Positions 42,352-50,823 of a stretch of DNA of 64,000 nt are shown in pieces. Below the pieces are notes generated by a model that saw nothing but the letters and a program-made list of their open reading frames with translations, did no database searches and was not told where the DNA came from. Made by a program: the position numbers and the translations under genes. The stretch covers positions 1-64,000 of the forward strand of contig JANNOI010000004.1 in assembly GCA_031398975.1 (NCBI GenBank). Reading direction: 5' to 3'. The DNA is from JAKFWI01 sp031398975. GTDB lineage: Bacteria > Pseudomonadota > Alphaproteobacteria > Caulobacterales > Aquidulcibacteraceae. Positions within the stretch are counted from its first letter, which is position 1. Each line of letters opens with the position of its first letter.

Positions 42352-43038
42352 GTGCGGCGCGTCGGGACCTCATGCATGGATTCGCCGGTTTCGCCTCCGC
42401 CGCCGGGGCGCGCCACTCCGCCCAAGGCCTCCGCCTTGCTCGCCGAATTGCTGGACGCCTTCCCCAACGACCGCGTGACCGTGGGCGAAGTGCTGAGCCA
42501 TCTGGAGGGGCGGGCCTTCGGCCTGCTGCTCCTGCTGCTCGCCCTGCCCAATTGCATCCCCAACATCCCCGGCCTTTCGACCATTTTCGGGGTGATGATG
42601 CTCGCCCCCGCGATCCAGCTGATCCTCGGACGCGGCGCGTTGTGGCTGCCCGAGCGGGTGCGCCGCTGGTCCTTCTCGCGCGAGGTGCTGCGGTTGACCA
42701 TCAAGGGCGCGCTGCCGGTGCTGCGGCGGATCGAAGGCTTCATGAGCCCGCGCTGGACGGTATTGGTGCGCCCCCCCGCCACCCAGGTGCTGGGTTTGCA
42801 GACATTGGTGATGGCGCTGGTGCTGATGCTGCCCATCCCGGCGGGCAATTGGCCCCCGGGCATGACCGTGGCGGCCACCGCCTTGGCGCTGCTGCAGCGG
42901 GACGGGCGCCTCGCCCTTCTCAGCGTGCCGATGGCGATCGTTTCGCTAGGTGTGGCGTGGGTGGGGGTGCGTCTGGGCCTGGTGGCGCTGCAGGAACTGG
43001 ATGACATCCTCCGCGCCCTGCTGGCCTGGCTCGGGTAG
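42352..43038 (+). CDS. ExoD-like membrane protein
   Basis: 228 residues from GTG 42352, which has GGAG 6 bases upstream; ATG 42376 is the alternative. The stretch LEGRAFGLLLLLLALPNCIP then NIPGLSTIFGVMM is the ExoD signature, followed by more membrane helices. ExoD affects exopolysaccharide production in rhizobia; its molecular role is unclear. Confidence 0.85.
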   Translation: MRRVGTSCMDSPVSPPPPGRATPPKASALLAELLDAFPNDRVTVGEVLSHLEGRAFGLLLLLLALPNCIPNIPGLSTIFGVMMLAPAIQLILGRGALWLPERVRRWSFSREVLRLTIKGALPVLRRIEGFMSPRWTVLVRPPATQVLGLQTLVMALVLMLPIPAGNWPPGMTVAATALALLQRDGRLALLSVPMAIVSLGVAWVGVRLGLVALQELDDILRALLAWLG

Positions 43039-43042
43039 CGGC

Positions 43043-43873
43043 TCAGCAGGTGCGTCTTGTGGTCCAGCCCAGGGGGCCGTCCGGGCCGGGGGCGGCTTCG
43101 CTGGTGAGGCATTCGCCCTTCGGCGCGGGGTCCGGCGCGCGGGTGAACAGGGGTTCGCGCTCGCCCTGCAGCACGTCGCGATCCCCGATCGCGCCCCAAT
43201 AGCTCACTACCCCGCTGGCCTCGGCCCCGCACTCATAGCGCCCGCCGTCATTGTCCACGAGCCGCACGCTCGCATCGCCATTGTCGAGCAGATAGGCGAT
43301 CGTGATCCGCCCCGGCGTACGCTCCACCCGCGCGAGGCACGCGTCGATGGCGGGCAGAAGCTCGCTCAGCACGCTCGTCCATTCGGGCGTCGTGCTGCTT
43401 GCGCCCACGCCGCGCCGGGCGCACCCCTCATAGCCCACGCCGTCGAAATCGACCTTGGCGAGATAGGGGAAAGTCTCGCCGGAGGCGTGCGTGCACTCGC
43501 CAATCTTCAACGTGACGATCAGCGGGCCCGCGACGATCAAGGCCCCGTTCGCGCGCGCCTCGCGCCGCACCGGCAGCGAGCCCGCCTCCGGCAGGCCGGG
43601 GCGCACGAACGCCACCCAATCGCTTAGAATGTCGAGGCGCCAGAAGGGCTCGGAGCCCACGGCCTCGAACTCCCCCTCATACAGCGCCTGCACGTCCTTG
43701 CTCGCCGGCGGCCCCAGCGCTTCGATGGCGGCCTTCACATCGACCGGCGGGGGGCCTGCGGCCTGCCCGCTGGGCGATGCGTCCTCGCTTCCCCCGGAAG
43801 CCTCGCGCTGACAGCCCGCCGCCGCCGCCGCCAGCACGCACAGCGCCGCAATCCAGACCGCGTTCCGCACCAT
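43043..43873 (-). CDS. Lipoprotein with a COG3650-like domain
   Basis: 276 residues. Lipobox LAAAAAGC, then a Ser/Pro/Gly-rich linker. The segment YEGEFEAVGSEPFWRLDIL resembles the G-N/S-E-P-F-W motif of COG3650-type envelope proteins, and VGYEGCARRG resembles their second motif. The rest is not recognised. Converges with exoD. Confidence 0.6.
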   Translation of the reverse strand: MVRNAVWIAALCVLAAAAAGCQREASGGSEDASPSGQAAGPPPVDVKAAIEALGPPASKDVQALYEGEFEAVGSEPFWRLDILSDWVAFVRPGLPEAGSLPVRREARANGALIVAGPLIVTLKIGECTHASGETFPYLAKVDFDGVGYEGCARRGVGASSTTPEWTSVLSELLPAIDACLARVERTPGRITIAYLLDNGDASVRLVDNDGGRYECGAEASGVVSYWGAIGDRDVLQGEREPLFTRAPDPAPKGECLTSEAAPGPDGPLGWTTRRTC

Positions 43874-43958
43874 GGCGTGAACTCCCCCAACCCTCCTCCA
43901 GCGCCAAAGCCCTCGATCCGGCGCTGGAGGTCGACCGCCTCTTCTCTATCATAGCCGA

Positions 43959-45083
43959 ATGCTGAGCGATTCACGCCACGCGTTTTACGAGTTCTTCGCC
44001 GGCGGGGGGATGGCGCGGGTGGGTCTTGGGCGAGACTGGCGGTGTCTGGCGGCGAATGACTGGGACCCCGCCAAGGCCGCGGCCTATCGCGCCGTGTTCG
44101 CGGACGGGGCCATGCGCGAGGGCGATATCGCCGCGCTGACGCCGCAGGACCTGCCGGGCCGCGCCGATCTCGCCTGGGCCTCCTTTCCCTGCCAGGACCT
44201 GTCGCTGGCGGGGGCGCGCGAGGGGCTGGCCGGCGCGCGGTCTTCGAGCTTCTGGCGGTTCGCGGCCTTGATCGGAGCCCTTGCGCGCGAGGCGCGCGCG
44301 CCCCGGGCGCTGGCGCTGGAGAACGTGTCCGGGCTTTTGACGTCGGGCGGCGGCCGCGATTTCGCGGCGCTGGCGGGGGCTCTGAACGCGCTCGGCTATC
44401 AGGTGGGTGCGCTCGCGGTGGATGCAGCGCTCTTCGTGCCGCAATCGCGCCCGCGCGTGTTCGTGATCGGCTATGCCGGCCGGTTTCCGGCGGGGTTCGT
44501 GCAAAGCGGGCCGGCGGCGCCCTTTCATAGCCGGGCCCTCGCGGAGGCGGCGCGCAGCGTGCGCAATTGGGCTTGGCTCCGCCTGCCCGCGCCGCCGCTC
44601 TCCAATCTGAGCCTGGCCGATGTGCTGGAGGCGGACGCCCCGTTCCGCCCTGCGGCGGACGCCGCCCGGCTTATCGCCCTGATGGCTCCGGGCCAGCGGG
44701 CTCGTGTGGCCGAGCGTCTCCAGGACGGGCGCCGGCATGTGGGAACCGTGTTTCGCCGCATCCGGCTGGAGGCGGGCGTTAAGGTGCAGCGCGCGGAGGC
44801 GCGCTTCGACGGGCGCGCGGGGTGCCTTCGCACGCCGGCGGGCGGCTCAAGCCGGCAAAGCCTGCTGGTGCTGGAGAACGGCCTGGCCCGCTCCCGCCTG
44901 CTGACGCCGCGCGAATGCGCGCGCCTGATGGGCCTGCCCGACGATTACCCGCTGCCGAAAACCACCAACGCCGCCCTCCACCTCCTGGGGGACGGGGTGG
45001 CCGCGCCCGTCGTCTCCTGGCTCGCCCGCCACCTGCTGGAGCCCCTTCTGGCCGCGCCGGCGGCGCGGCGGGGGGCGGCGTGA
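43959..45083 (+). CDS. DNA (cytosine-5)-methyltransferase
   Basis: 374 residues. Motif I FFAGGGMARVGL (SAM), motif IV SFPCQDLSLAG (catalytic Cys), motif VI ALENVSGLL, motif VIII QSRPRVFVIGYAG, and motif X at the end. The target recognition domain is short (about 230-300), so a 4-6 bp palindromic target is likely but cannot be named. It overlaps a vsr gene by 4 bp; no restriction endonuclease is present. Not obviously different in base composition from its neighbours. Confidence 0.92.
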   Translation: MLSDSRHAFYEFFAGGGMARVGLGRDWRCLAANDWDPAKAAAYRAVFADGAMREGDIAALTPQDLPGRADLAWASFPCQDLSLAGAREGLAGARSSSFWRFAALIGALAREARAPRALALENVSGLLTSGGGRDFAALAGALNALGYQVGALAVDAALFVPQSRPRVFVIGYAGRFPAGFVQSGPAAPFHSRALAEAARSVRNWAWLRLPAPPLSNLSLADVLEADAPFRPAADAARLIALMAPGQRARVAERLQDGRRHVGTVFRRIRLEAGVKVQRAEARFDGRAGCLRTPAGGSSRQSLLVLENGLARSRLLTPRECARLMGLPDDYPLPKTTNAALHLLGDGVAAPVVSWLARHLLEPLLAAPAARRGAA

Positions 45084-45505
45084 GCGACACGTTCGACGCG
45101 TCCGCCCGTTCGGCGGTGATGCGCGCGGTGCGCGGGCGCGACACGGGGCCGGAGCGGCGGGTGCGCACGCTTCTCACCGCCGCCGGCTACCGCTACCGCC
45201 TGCACCGCACCGACCTACCGGGCGCGCCCGACATCGTATTCCCCGGCCGCCGCGCCGTGGTGTTCGTGCACGGCTGCTTCTGGCACGGCCATGACTGCGC
45301 CCGCGGCGCCCGCCTGCCCAAGACCAACACGCCCTATTGGCGCGCCAAAATCGCCCGCAACCGCGCCCGTGACGGCGAAAGCCTGCAGCGGCTCGCAACG
45401 CTGGGCTGGCGCGCGCTGGTGGTGTGGGAATGCGCGCTGAAGCCGGAAGAAACGCTCAAGCGGAGCCTTGAGGCGTTCCTTGCCGGCCCTGCCGAACTCA
45501 AATGA
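45080..45505 (+). CDS. vsr: Very short patch repair endonuclease
   Basis: 141 residues from GTG 45080, overlapping the methyltransferase stop. MRAVRGRDTGPERRVRTLL, DLPGAPDIVFPGRRAVVFVH and GCFWHGHDC contain the Vsr catalytic and zinc-binding residues. Vsr nicks at T:G mismatches formed by deamination of 5-methylcytosine, so it partners the methyltransferase. The last bases overlap the DUF3501 gene tail to tail. Confidence 0.93.
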   Translation: MSDTFDASARSAVMRAVRGRDTGPERRVRTLLTAAGYRYRLHRTDLPGAPDIVFPGRRAVVFVHGCFWHGHDCARGARLPKTNTPYWRAKIARNRARDGESLQRLATLGWRALVVWECALKPEETLKRSLEAFLAGPAELK

Positions 45506-46091
45506 GATCCTGCGCCAGCGCTGCGCGCGCCTCGTCCGGCAGGATCGCCATGTGGCCGTATTCGGGATGGTCGATCGCCAGCAGCACCCGCGCCCGGCCG
45601 GCTTTGAACAGCGCGGCCGCTTCCTCGTCCAGGCGGAAGTGGAGGAAATGTACGGAGGAGGTTTTGCCGTCCGCCTTCGTCCGCTCTACGTCGGTTTCGG
45701 CCTCGGCGGCGATCCGGCGCCCGTCGATTTCGAGGAAGATGTGGGTCTCCACACCCCCGAGCAGGGACAGCACCTGATGGCGCTTGCGCTCGTCCGGGAT
45801 CTCGAACATCAGCGTCGCGCACAATTCGCGGCCCTGCGGGATCATCGGGTTGTAGGCGCTGAGTTCGTCCTCGATCTGGCTCTCGCCGCCCTTTTCGATG
45901 TGCAGCATCTCCAGCACCTGCTGCAGCATCGTCTCGTAGCTCTCGAAATAGAAAGTCGCGTACGGGCCTACCGACACGCGCCGGGCGCGCTTTAGGGCGA
46001 TGGCGGCGGCGCGGCGGGCCTTGCGCTCGGCCGCGTAGAGTGCGGGATCGGGCAGGTCGGCGCGGGTGATACGACGCTCGGACACGGGCAT
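45498..46091 (-). CDS. DUF3501 protein
   Basis: 197 residues. The stretch YFESYETMLQQVLEMLHIEK and ELSAYNPMIPQGRELCATLM match DUF3501, which usually follows an Fe-S oxidoreductase and a rubrerythrin. The function is unknown. It is 11 bp downstream of the Fe-S protein gene. Confidence 0.82.
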   Translation of the reverse strand: MPVSERRITRADLPDPALYAAERKARRAAAIALKRARRVSVGPYATFYFESYETMLQQVLEMLHIEKGGESQIEDELSAYNPMIPQGRELCATLMFEIPDERKRHQVLSLLGGVETHIFLEIDGRRIAAEAETDVERTKADGKTSSVHFLHFRLDEEAAALFKAGRARVLLAIDHPEYGHMAILPDEARAALAQDLI

Positions 46092-46102
46092 AAGTTTTCT
46101 CC

Positions 46103-47464
46103 TCAGCTTCCTACAAGCCCATAGGCGCGGGCGAAAATTTCGATCGGGTGGTAATTCTTCGGTCTTTCCGCGCCCTGGAGGGCGACGCCCTGGGCGATAT
46201 GCTTGGCCGCCAGCGGGCAGTCGGACGCGACATAGGCCGCTTTCGATTGGGCCACGGTGCGCGCCACCGGCTTGCCCACCTTGAGCGCCACTTCATGGCT
46301 TCCCTTCATCACGCCGAACGTGCCGCCATGGCCGGAGCAACGCTCCACATGGGTAATCTGCGCGTCGGGGATCAGTTTCAGCATCTCCTGGGCTTTTGCG
46401 CCCATGTTCTGCGCGCGGGCGTGGCAGGCGTGGTGCAGCGCGACGGCGCCCTCGATCGGCTTCAGCCCGGGAGGCAGCCCCTCCTTGCGGGCGATATCAA
46501 CGACATATTGGTCGATATCCTTGGTGGCGCGGGACAAGGCCTGCACGTCGGGATCGTCCGGCAGGATGAGCGGCCATTCGAATTTCAGCATCAACCCGCA
46601 ACTGGCGATCAGCGCGATCACGTCGCGCCCCTCGTCGAGATAGGGCTTGAGCGCCGCCGCGACGCGCTTGGCCTTGCCGGCCACCGCGCCGATTTCGGCC
46701 TGCTCCAATTGCGGCATGCCGCAGCATTCGGGATAGGCCACCACGGTGTCGACGCCCAGATGGGCGAGCACCAGGCGCGCGGCCTCCCCGATCTGGGGAT
46801 TGTTATACTCCCCGAAACAGGTGGCGAAGATCACCGCCTTGCGGCCCGCCGCGGGGGCCGCGCCATTGGCCAGCGCCTGGCCCGCCTTGTCCTGGGCGCG
46901 CGCGACCTTGGTGAGGGTGCGGCTGTGATAGGCGGGAAGCTCGGCGCGGGCGTCGATGTCGAGCGCCTGCTCCAGCATGGCGCGGGCGAAGCCGTTCTTA
47001 ACGTCGGCGCCCCAATTGGCCAGCGGCGCGATCGGGCCCACGAGCTTGCCGTTTCGATCGGTCTTGGAGAGTTCGCCCTGGACGATCTCGTGCTTCTTGC
47101 GCGGGGCGTTCGCGGCCTTCTGCGCGGCGCGGTAGCGCAGCATCAGGTGCGGGAAATCAAGCTCGAAGGGGTGGGGCGGCACATAGGGGCACTTGGTCAT
47201 GAAGCAGAGGTCGCACAGCGTGCAGGCCTCGACGACCGGCGCGAACGCGCTCGATTCGAGGTCCTCGACCTCTCCGCCGGCCGTCGCGTCGATCAAGTCG
47301 AACAGGCGCGGAAAGCTGTCGCAGAGATTGAAGCAGCGCCGGCACCCGTGGCAGATGTCGAACACCCGCCGCATCTCCGCATCGAGCTTTACCGGATCAA
47401 CCCAGTCCGGGTCCTGCCAGGGAATAGGTCGGCGAACCGGCGCTTCCAGACTACCTTCCGCCAT
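46103..47464 (-). CDS. GlpC/HdrD-like Fe-S oxidoreductase
   Basis: 453 residues. Two 4Fe-4S motifs, CHGCRRCFNLCDSFP and CTLCDLCFMTKCPYVPP, are followed by two CCG domains (PECCGMPQLE; HHACHARAQNMGAK and ERCSGHGGTFG). It is a soluble heterodisulfide-reductase-like electron carrier. With rubrerythrin upstream and DUF3501 downstream it forms a known but uncharacterised iron/peroxide-related set; it may pass electrons to the rubrerythrin. Confidence 0.85.
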   Translation of the reverse strand: MAEGSLEAPVRRPIPWQDPDWVDPVKLDAEMRRVFDICHGCRRCFNLCDSFPRLFDLIDATAGGEVEDLESSAFAPVVEACTLCDLCFMTKCPYVPPHPFELDFPHLMLRYRAAQKAANAPRKKHEIVQGELSKTDRNGKLVGPIAPLANWGADVKNGFARAMLEQALDIDARAELPAYHSRTLTKVARAQDKAGQALANGAAPAAGRKAVIFATCFGEYNNPQIGEAARLVLAHLGVDTVVAYPECCGMPQLEQAEIGAVAGKAKRVAAALKPYLDEGRDVIALIASCGLMLKFEWPLILPDDPDVQALSRATKDIDQYVVDIARKEGLPPGLKPIEGAVALHHACHARAQNMGAKAQEMLKLIPDAQITHVERCSGHGGTFGVMKGSHEVALKVGKPVARTVAQSKAAYVASDCPLAAKHIAQGVALQGAERPKNYHPIEIFARAYGLVGS

Positions 47465-47546
47465 TCATTCCCCACAGAATGTCGCTGCCCGCCGGAGAGG
47501 TCGGGCATTTGGCCGAAACAGATTCGAAAAAATTGAGCAAGAACAG

Positions 47547-47572
47547 GCGCCGCCGAGCAAAGCCGGCGGCGC
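47547..47572 (-). terminator. Candidate terminator or attenuator after rubrerythrin
   Basis: Inverted repeat GCGCCGCCG (47547-47555) and CGGCGGCGC (47564-47572) with an 8-base loop. On the minus strand a T-rich stretch with TTTTTT follows about 20 bases later. It lies 18 bp after the rubrerythrin stop and 83 bp before the Fe-S gene, so it may limit read-through. Confidence 0.5.
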
Positions 47573-47589
47573 GTTCTTCACGGACGGAC

Positions 47590-48009
47590 TTAGGCGCCCA
47601 GCGTGTCCAGCGCTTTTTGGAAGCGCCCGGCATGGGACTTTTCGGCCTTGGCCAGGGTCTCGAACCAATCGGCGATTTCTTCGAACCCTTCTTCCCGAGC
47701 GGTGCGCGCCATGCCCGGATACATGTCGGTGTATTCGTGCGTTTCGCCCGCGATCGAGGCCTTCAGGTTCAGATTGGTGTTGCCGATCGGCTCGCCGGTG
47801 GCCGGATCGCCGACATCTTCCATGAATTCGAGGTGGCCGTGGGCGTGGCCGGTTTCGCCTTCGGCGGTGGACCGGAACACGGCCGCGACGTCATTATAGC
47901 CTTCCACGTCCGCCTTTTGGGCGAAGTAGAGATAACGGCGGTTGGCCTGGCTTTCGCCGGCGAACGCGGCCTTCAGATTTTCGTGGGTTTTCGTTCCCGA
48001 GAGCGACAT
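47590..48009 (-). CDS. Rubrerythrin without rubredoxin domain
   Basis: 139 residues: a four-helix diiron domain with the Glu/His ligands in AFAGESQANRRY, EGETGHAHGHLE, AGETHEYTDMY and KAEKSHAGRFQ. The C-terminal rubredoxin domain with CxxC pairs is missing, so an outside electron donor is needed; the Fe-S protein next door is a candidate. It reduces hydrogen peroxide. An ICE-like palindrome lies 90-104 bp upstream. Confidence 0.92.
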   Translation of the reverse strand: MSLSGTKTHENLKAAFAGESQANRRYLYFAQKADVEGYNDVAAVFRSTAEGETGHAHGHLEFMEDVGDPATGEPIGNTNLNLKASIAGETHEYTDMYPGMARTAREEGFEEIADWFETLAKAEKSHAGRFQKALDTLGA

Positions 48010-48098
48010 CGCATTCTCCGCTGCAAAACCGGGAGCCGAGGGGCCCGCGGCGTCAACAACGCCAAACTAGACCGGAGAACGCGCGTCGGTCAAGCAGA

Positions 48099-48113
48099 TT
48101 AGAATTCTTCTAA
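48099..48113. promoter_or_regulatory. ICE-like Irr box upstream of rubrerythrin
   Basis: TTAGAATTCTTCTAA: two perfect inverted TTAGAA half-sites separated by 3 bases, matching the core of the Irr iron control element (TTTAGAA-N3-TTCTAAA). It lies between irr and the rubrerythrin gene, where it can control the rubrerythrin promoter. Confidence 0.75.
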
Positions 48114-48132
48114 TGCAAAATTGAGTGCGGCG

Positions 48133-48570
48133 TCAGCCGGGCTGGGCCGCGCGGAGCCGAACGACGACGTCGACCCCCTCCACCGCATAGCCTTCCGGCG
48201 GGGCGGGCAGTTCCGACACCGCGACCCCGGCGGCGGGGATATCGATCAGGGCGCCGCTCGCTTCCACGAAAAAGTGGTGGTGCGCGGTGACATTGGTGTC
48301 GAACCAGCGCCGCTCCGAATCGAGGCGAACCTCGCGCAGGAGGCCCGCGTCGCGGAATTGGTGCAGGGTGTTGTAGACCGTCGCTAGCGAAACGTCCGCG
48401 CCATGCGCCACCGCCTCGGCGTAGAACGCCTCGCACGTGACGTGGCGCGGCTCGCCCGCGAACAATAGCTCCGCAAGCGCGAGGCGCTGGCGCGTGGGCT
48501 TCAGCCCGGCCGCGCGCAGCACCTCCAGCATGGGGCCCTTCCCGGCGAATTCAGGCGCACTCTGGTCCAT
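48133..48570 (-). CDS. irr: Fur-family regulator, Irr type
   Basis: 145 residues. The winged-helix domain has LKPTRQRLALAELLF and SLATVYNTLHQFRDAGLL. The C-terminal part has TAHHHFFVEASGALIDI, with the HHH run seen in Irr, and lacks the Cys pairs of zinc-binding Fur. Irr controls iron and haem genes in alphaproteobacteria and is sensitive to haem and peroxide. ICE-like sites lie upstream of its own start and upstream of rubrerythrin. Confidence 0.85.
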   Translation of the reverse strand: MDQSAPEFAGKGPMLEVLRAAGLKPTRQRLALAELLFAGEPRHVTCEAFYAEAVAHGADVSLATVYNTLHQFRDAGLLREVRLDSERRWFDTNVTAHHHFFVEASGALIDIPAAGVAVSELPAPPEGYAVEGVDVVVRLRAAQPG

Positions 48571-48584
48571 GGGACCGAGTGTAA

Positions 48585-48601
48585 CTTAGGTTCATTCTAA
48601 A
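48585..48601. promoter_or_regulatory. Second ICE-like site, upstream of irr
   Basis: On the minus strand TTTAGAATGAACCTAAG: one perfect TTTAGAA half-site, 3-base spacer, and a weaker second half. It lies 15-31 bp before the irr start and suggests autoregulation. Confidence 0.55.
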
Positions 48602-48622
48602 ACGCAACCGCTTTGCGCGGCC

Positions 48623-50092
48623 TCACCGCGCGGGCGCGGCGCCCGTCGGGCGCTTGCGCCGCCGTGGCCGGGCGCCGCGGGCGTCGTCCTGCCGGGGCGG
48701 CGCGTTGGACCACACCCGGTGACCCTTGCGATCCAGGAACTCCCCATTCTCGGCCGGCCGGCGGGCCGCGCCCTCGGGCCGCGGGCCGTCCTGGCGGGCT
48801 TGGCCTTCGGGGCGGCGCTGGGGCGCCCTCTCATGCGACCGCTCTGACGAGCGCTCGTAAGACCGCTCTGGCGACCTTTGGGGACCGGCGGCGCGGCCGG
48901 CGCCATTGCTGCGCTTCTGGGCCGGGCGAGGGCCGTGGGCTGCGCGTTCAGAGGGCGTGGGCAGGGAGAGGGCGTGCTCGCGCACGGGCACCGCCTGCTT
49001 CGTCAGCCGTTCGATATCGCGCAGATTGCCCCGCTCGTCCGGCGCGCAGAAGGAGATCGCCTCCCCGGCCCGGCCGGCGCGCGCGGTGCGCCCGATACGG
49101 TGGACATATTGCTCCGGCACGTCCGGCAGGTCGAAATTCACCACATGGCTCACATCGTCCACGTCGATCCCGCGGGCGGCGATTTCGGTGGCCACCAGCA
49201 GGCGCGCCCGCCCGGTCTTGAACGCCGCGAGCGCGCGTTCGCGCTGGCCCTGGCTTTTGTTGCCGTGGATGGCGGCGGCGGGGACGCCCGCCCGCTCGAG
49301 ATGGGTGACCACCCGGTCCGCGCCATGCTTGGTGCGGGTGAAGATCAGCGCCCGCGTGATCTCGGCGTCGCGCAACAGATCGACGAGCAGGCCCTGCTTG
49401 TCGCCGCCGCTGACGTGGATCACGCTCTGGCTCACCCGCACCGCAGCCGAGGAGACGGGCGCTGCCGCCACCTCTACGGGATCGGTGAGGAATTGCGCCG
49501 CCAGCTCGGCGATCGGGGCGGGCATGGTGGCGGAGAAGAAGAGGCTCTGGCGGCGGTCCGGCAGCAATTGGGCGATCCGGCGCAGCGCATGGATGAAGCC
49601 CAGGTCGAGCATATGGTCGGCCTCGTCCAGCACCAGGGCTTCGACGCCGTCGAGCCGGCAGGCGCGCTGGCTGATCAGGTCGAGCAGCCGGCCGGGCGTG
49701 GCCACGAGCACGTCCACCCCGCGCTCCAGCGCGCGGATCTGCTTGCCGATCGGCACGCCGCCGAACACGACGGTGCAGGACAAGCCGGTGAAACGGCCAT
49801 AGGCGCGGAAGGAGTCCGCGATCTGGCCCGCGAGCTCCCGCGTTGGCGCAAGCACCAGCACGCGGCAGGCCCGGGCCCCGGCGTGGCGGCGGTTTTCGCC
49901 AAGGCGGTGCAGCAGCGGCAGCGCGAACGCGGCGGTCTTGCCGGTGCCGGTCTGCGCGAGGCCGATCAGGTCTCGCCCTGCGAGCACGGGGGGGATCGCC
50001 TTCTCCTGGATGGGCGTCGGGGCGTCATAGCCCTCGGCGGCCAGCGCTTTGAGGATCGGCGCGGCGAGGCCGAGGTCTTGGAATTGTGTCAA
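48623..50092 (-). CDS. DEAD-box RNA helicase (RhlE-like)
   Basis: 489 residues from TTG 50092, which gives the family start TQFQDLGLAAPILKAL; GTG 50119 is an alternative. Q-motif PTPIQEKAI, motif I AQTGTGKT, DEAD in VLDEADHMLD, SAT in FFSATMPAP, and motif VI HRIGRTARAGR. The tail after residue 380 or so is basic and rich in Arg/Glu/Ser/Pro with R-S/Y-E-R repeats (RSPERSYERSSERSHERA), a likely RNA-binding disordered region. It unwinds RNA in ribosome assembly or decay. Confidence 0.92.
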   Translation of the reverse strand: MTQFQDLGLAAPILKALAAEGYDAPTPIQEKAIPPVLAGRDLIGLAQTGTGKTAAFALPLLHRLGENRRHAGARACRVLVLAPTRELAGQIADSFRAYGRFTGLSCTVVFGGVPIGKQIRALERGVDVLVATPGRLLDLISQRACRLDGVEALVLDEADHMLDLGFIHALRRIAQLLPDRRQSLFFSATMPAPIAELAAQFLTDPVEVAAAPVSSAAVRVSQSVIHVSGGDKQGLLVDLLRDAEITRALIFTRTKHGADRVVTHLERAGVPAAAIHGNKSQGQRERALAAFKTGRARLLVATEIAARGIDVDDVSHVVNFDLPDVPEQYVHRIGRTARAGRAGEAISFCAPDERGNLRDIERLTKQAVPVREHALSLPTPSERAAHGPRPAQKRSNGAGRAAGPQRSPERSYERSSERSHERAPQRRPEGQARQDGPRPEGAARRPAENGEFLDRKGHRVWSNAPPRQDDARGARPRRRKRPTGAAPAR

Positions 50093-50302
50093 GGAATGTT
50101 CACTCTCGAGCGGGCGCACGCAAGGGTGCGCCACGGGCGCGAAACGCTGCGACGGCGAAGAAGGGCGCGGTAAAGCCGCCGAACGTCGATGGTTGCGCTT
50201 CGTAAGGACCACGCCCGCCTGGCGGCAATGCTGCGCCTGCGAACGATCGCTGGGCCCGCGTATCGTCGTATTCGCGCGTAAAGTCAACATCGCAGCCCGG
50301 CA

Positions 50303-50330
50303 CGGGCGGCGGGCGGCGGGCGGCGGGCGG
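50303..50330 (+). repeat. Four perfect tandem copies of CGGGCGG
   Basis: A 7-bp unit repeated four times without change. It gives GGG tracts every 7 bases separated by CGGC, a standard G-quadruplex pattern on the plus strand, 30-58 bp before the DUF488 start. An 12-bp palindrome follows immediately. Confidence 0.9.
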
Positions 50331-50331
50331 G

Positions 50332-50343
50332 CCGCTATAGCGG
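50332..50343. promoter_or_regulatory. 12-bp perfect palindrome upstream of DUF488
   Basis: CCGCTATAGCGG, directly after the heptamer array and 17 bp before the DUF488 ATG. It could be an operator or contain a -10-like TATAGC element; no more can be said. Confidence 0.35.
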
Positions 50344-50360
50344 TCAGGGAGCGGATCGGG

Positions 50361-50816
50361 ATGGCCGGGCGGGCGGTGTTCACCATCGGATATGAGCGCG
50401 CGGGCCTCCCCCAGCTCGTGGCCACGCTCGCGGCGGCCGGCGTCGCGCTGGTGATCGACGTGCGGGAGCTGCCCAATTCGCGCCGCGCGGGCTTCGCCAA
50501 GCGCCAGCTCTCCGCGGGGCTGGCGGAGGCGGGCATCGGCTACCAGCACCTGAAGGCGCTGGGCACCCCCAAAGCGGGGCGGGAGGCCAACAAGGCCGGA
50601 CGCTGGGCGGCGTTCTGGGAGATCGTGGACGAAGCGCTCGCCCGGCCCGAGGCGATGCTGGCGTTCGAGCACGCAGCCGCGCTGGCCGCCGCCCAGCCCG
50701 TATGCCTCCTATGCCTGGAGCACGATTGGCGCGCCTGCCACCGCGCGCGCCTCGCCGAGCGGCTGGCCGAGCGCGGCTTCTCGCTGCAGCACCTGGGCGT
50801 GGAGGCGACCCCGTAA
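50361..50816 (+). CDS. DUF488 protein
   Basis: 151 residues from ATG 50361. VFTIGYERAGLPQLVATLAA, VIDVRELPNSRRAGFAKRQL and CLLCLEHDWRACHRARLAE are the DUF488 signatures, with two conserved Cys near the end. The function is unknown. It lies downstream of a heptamer repeat array. Confidence 0.88.
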   Translation: MAGRAVFTIGYERAGLPQLVATLAAAGVALVIDVRELPNSRRAGFAKRQLSAGLAEAGIGYQHLKALGTPKAGREANKAGRWAAFWEIVDEALARPEAMLAFEHAAALAAAQPVCLLCLEHDWRACHRARLAERLAERGFSLQHLGVEATP

Positions 50817-50823
50817 GCGGGGC

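Noticed and set aside
50303..50330. CRISPR-like repeat array
   Set aside because: The units are 7 bp with no spacers; it is a simple tandem repeat.
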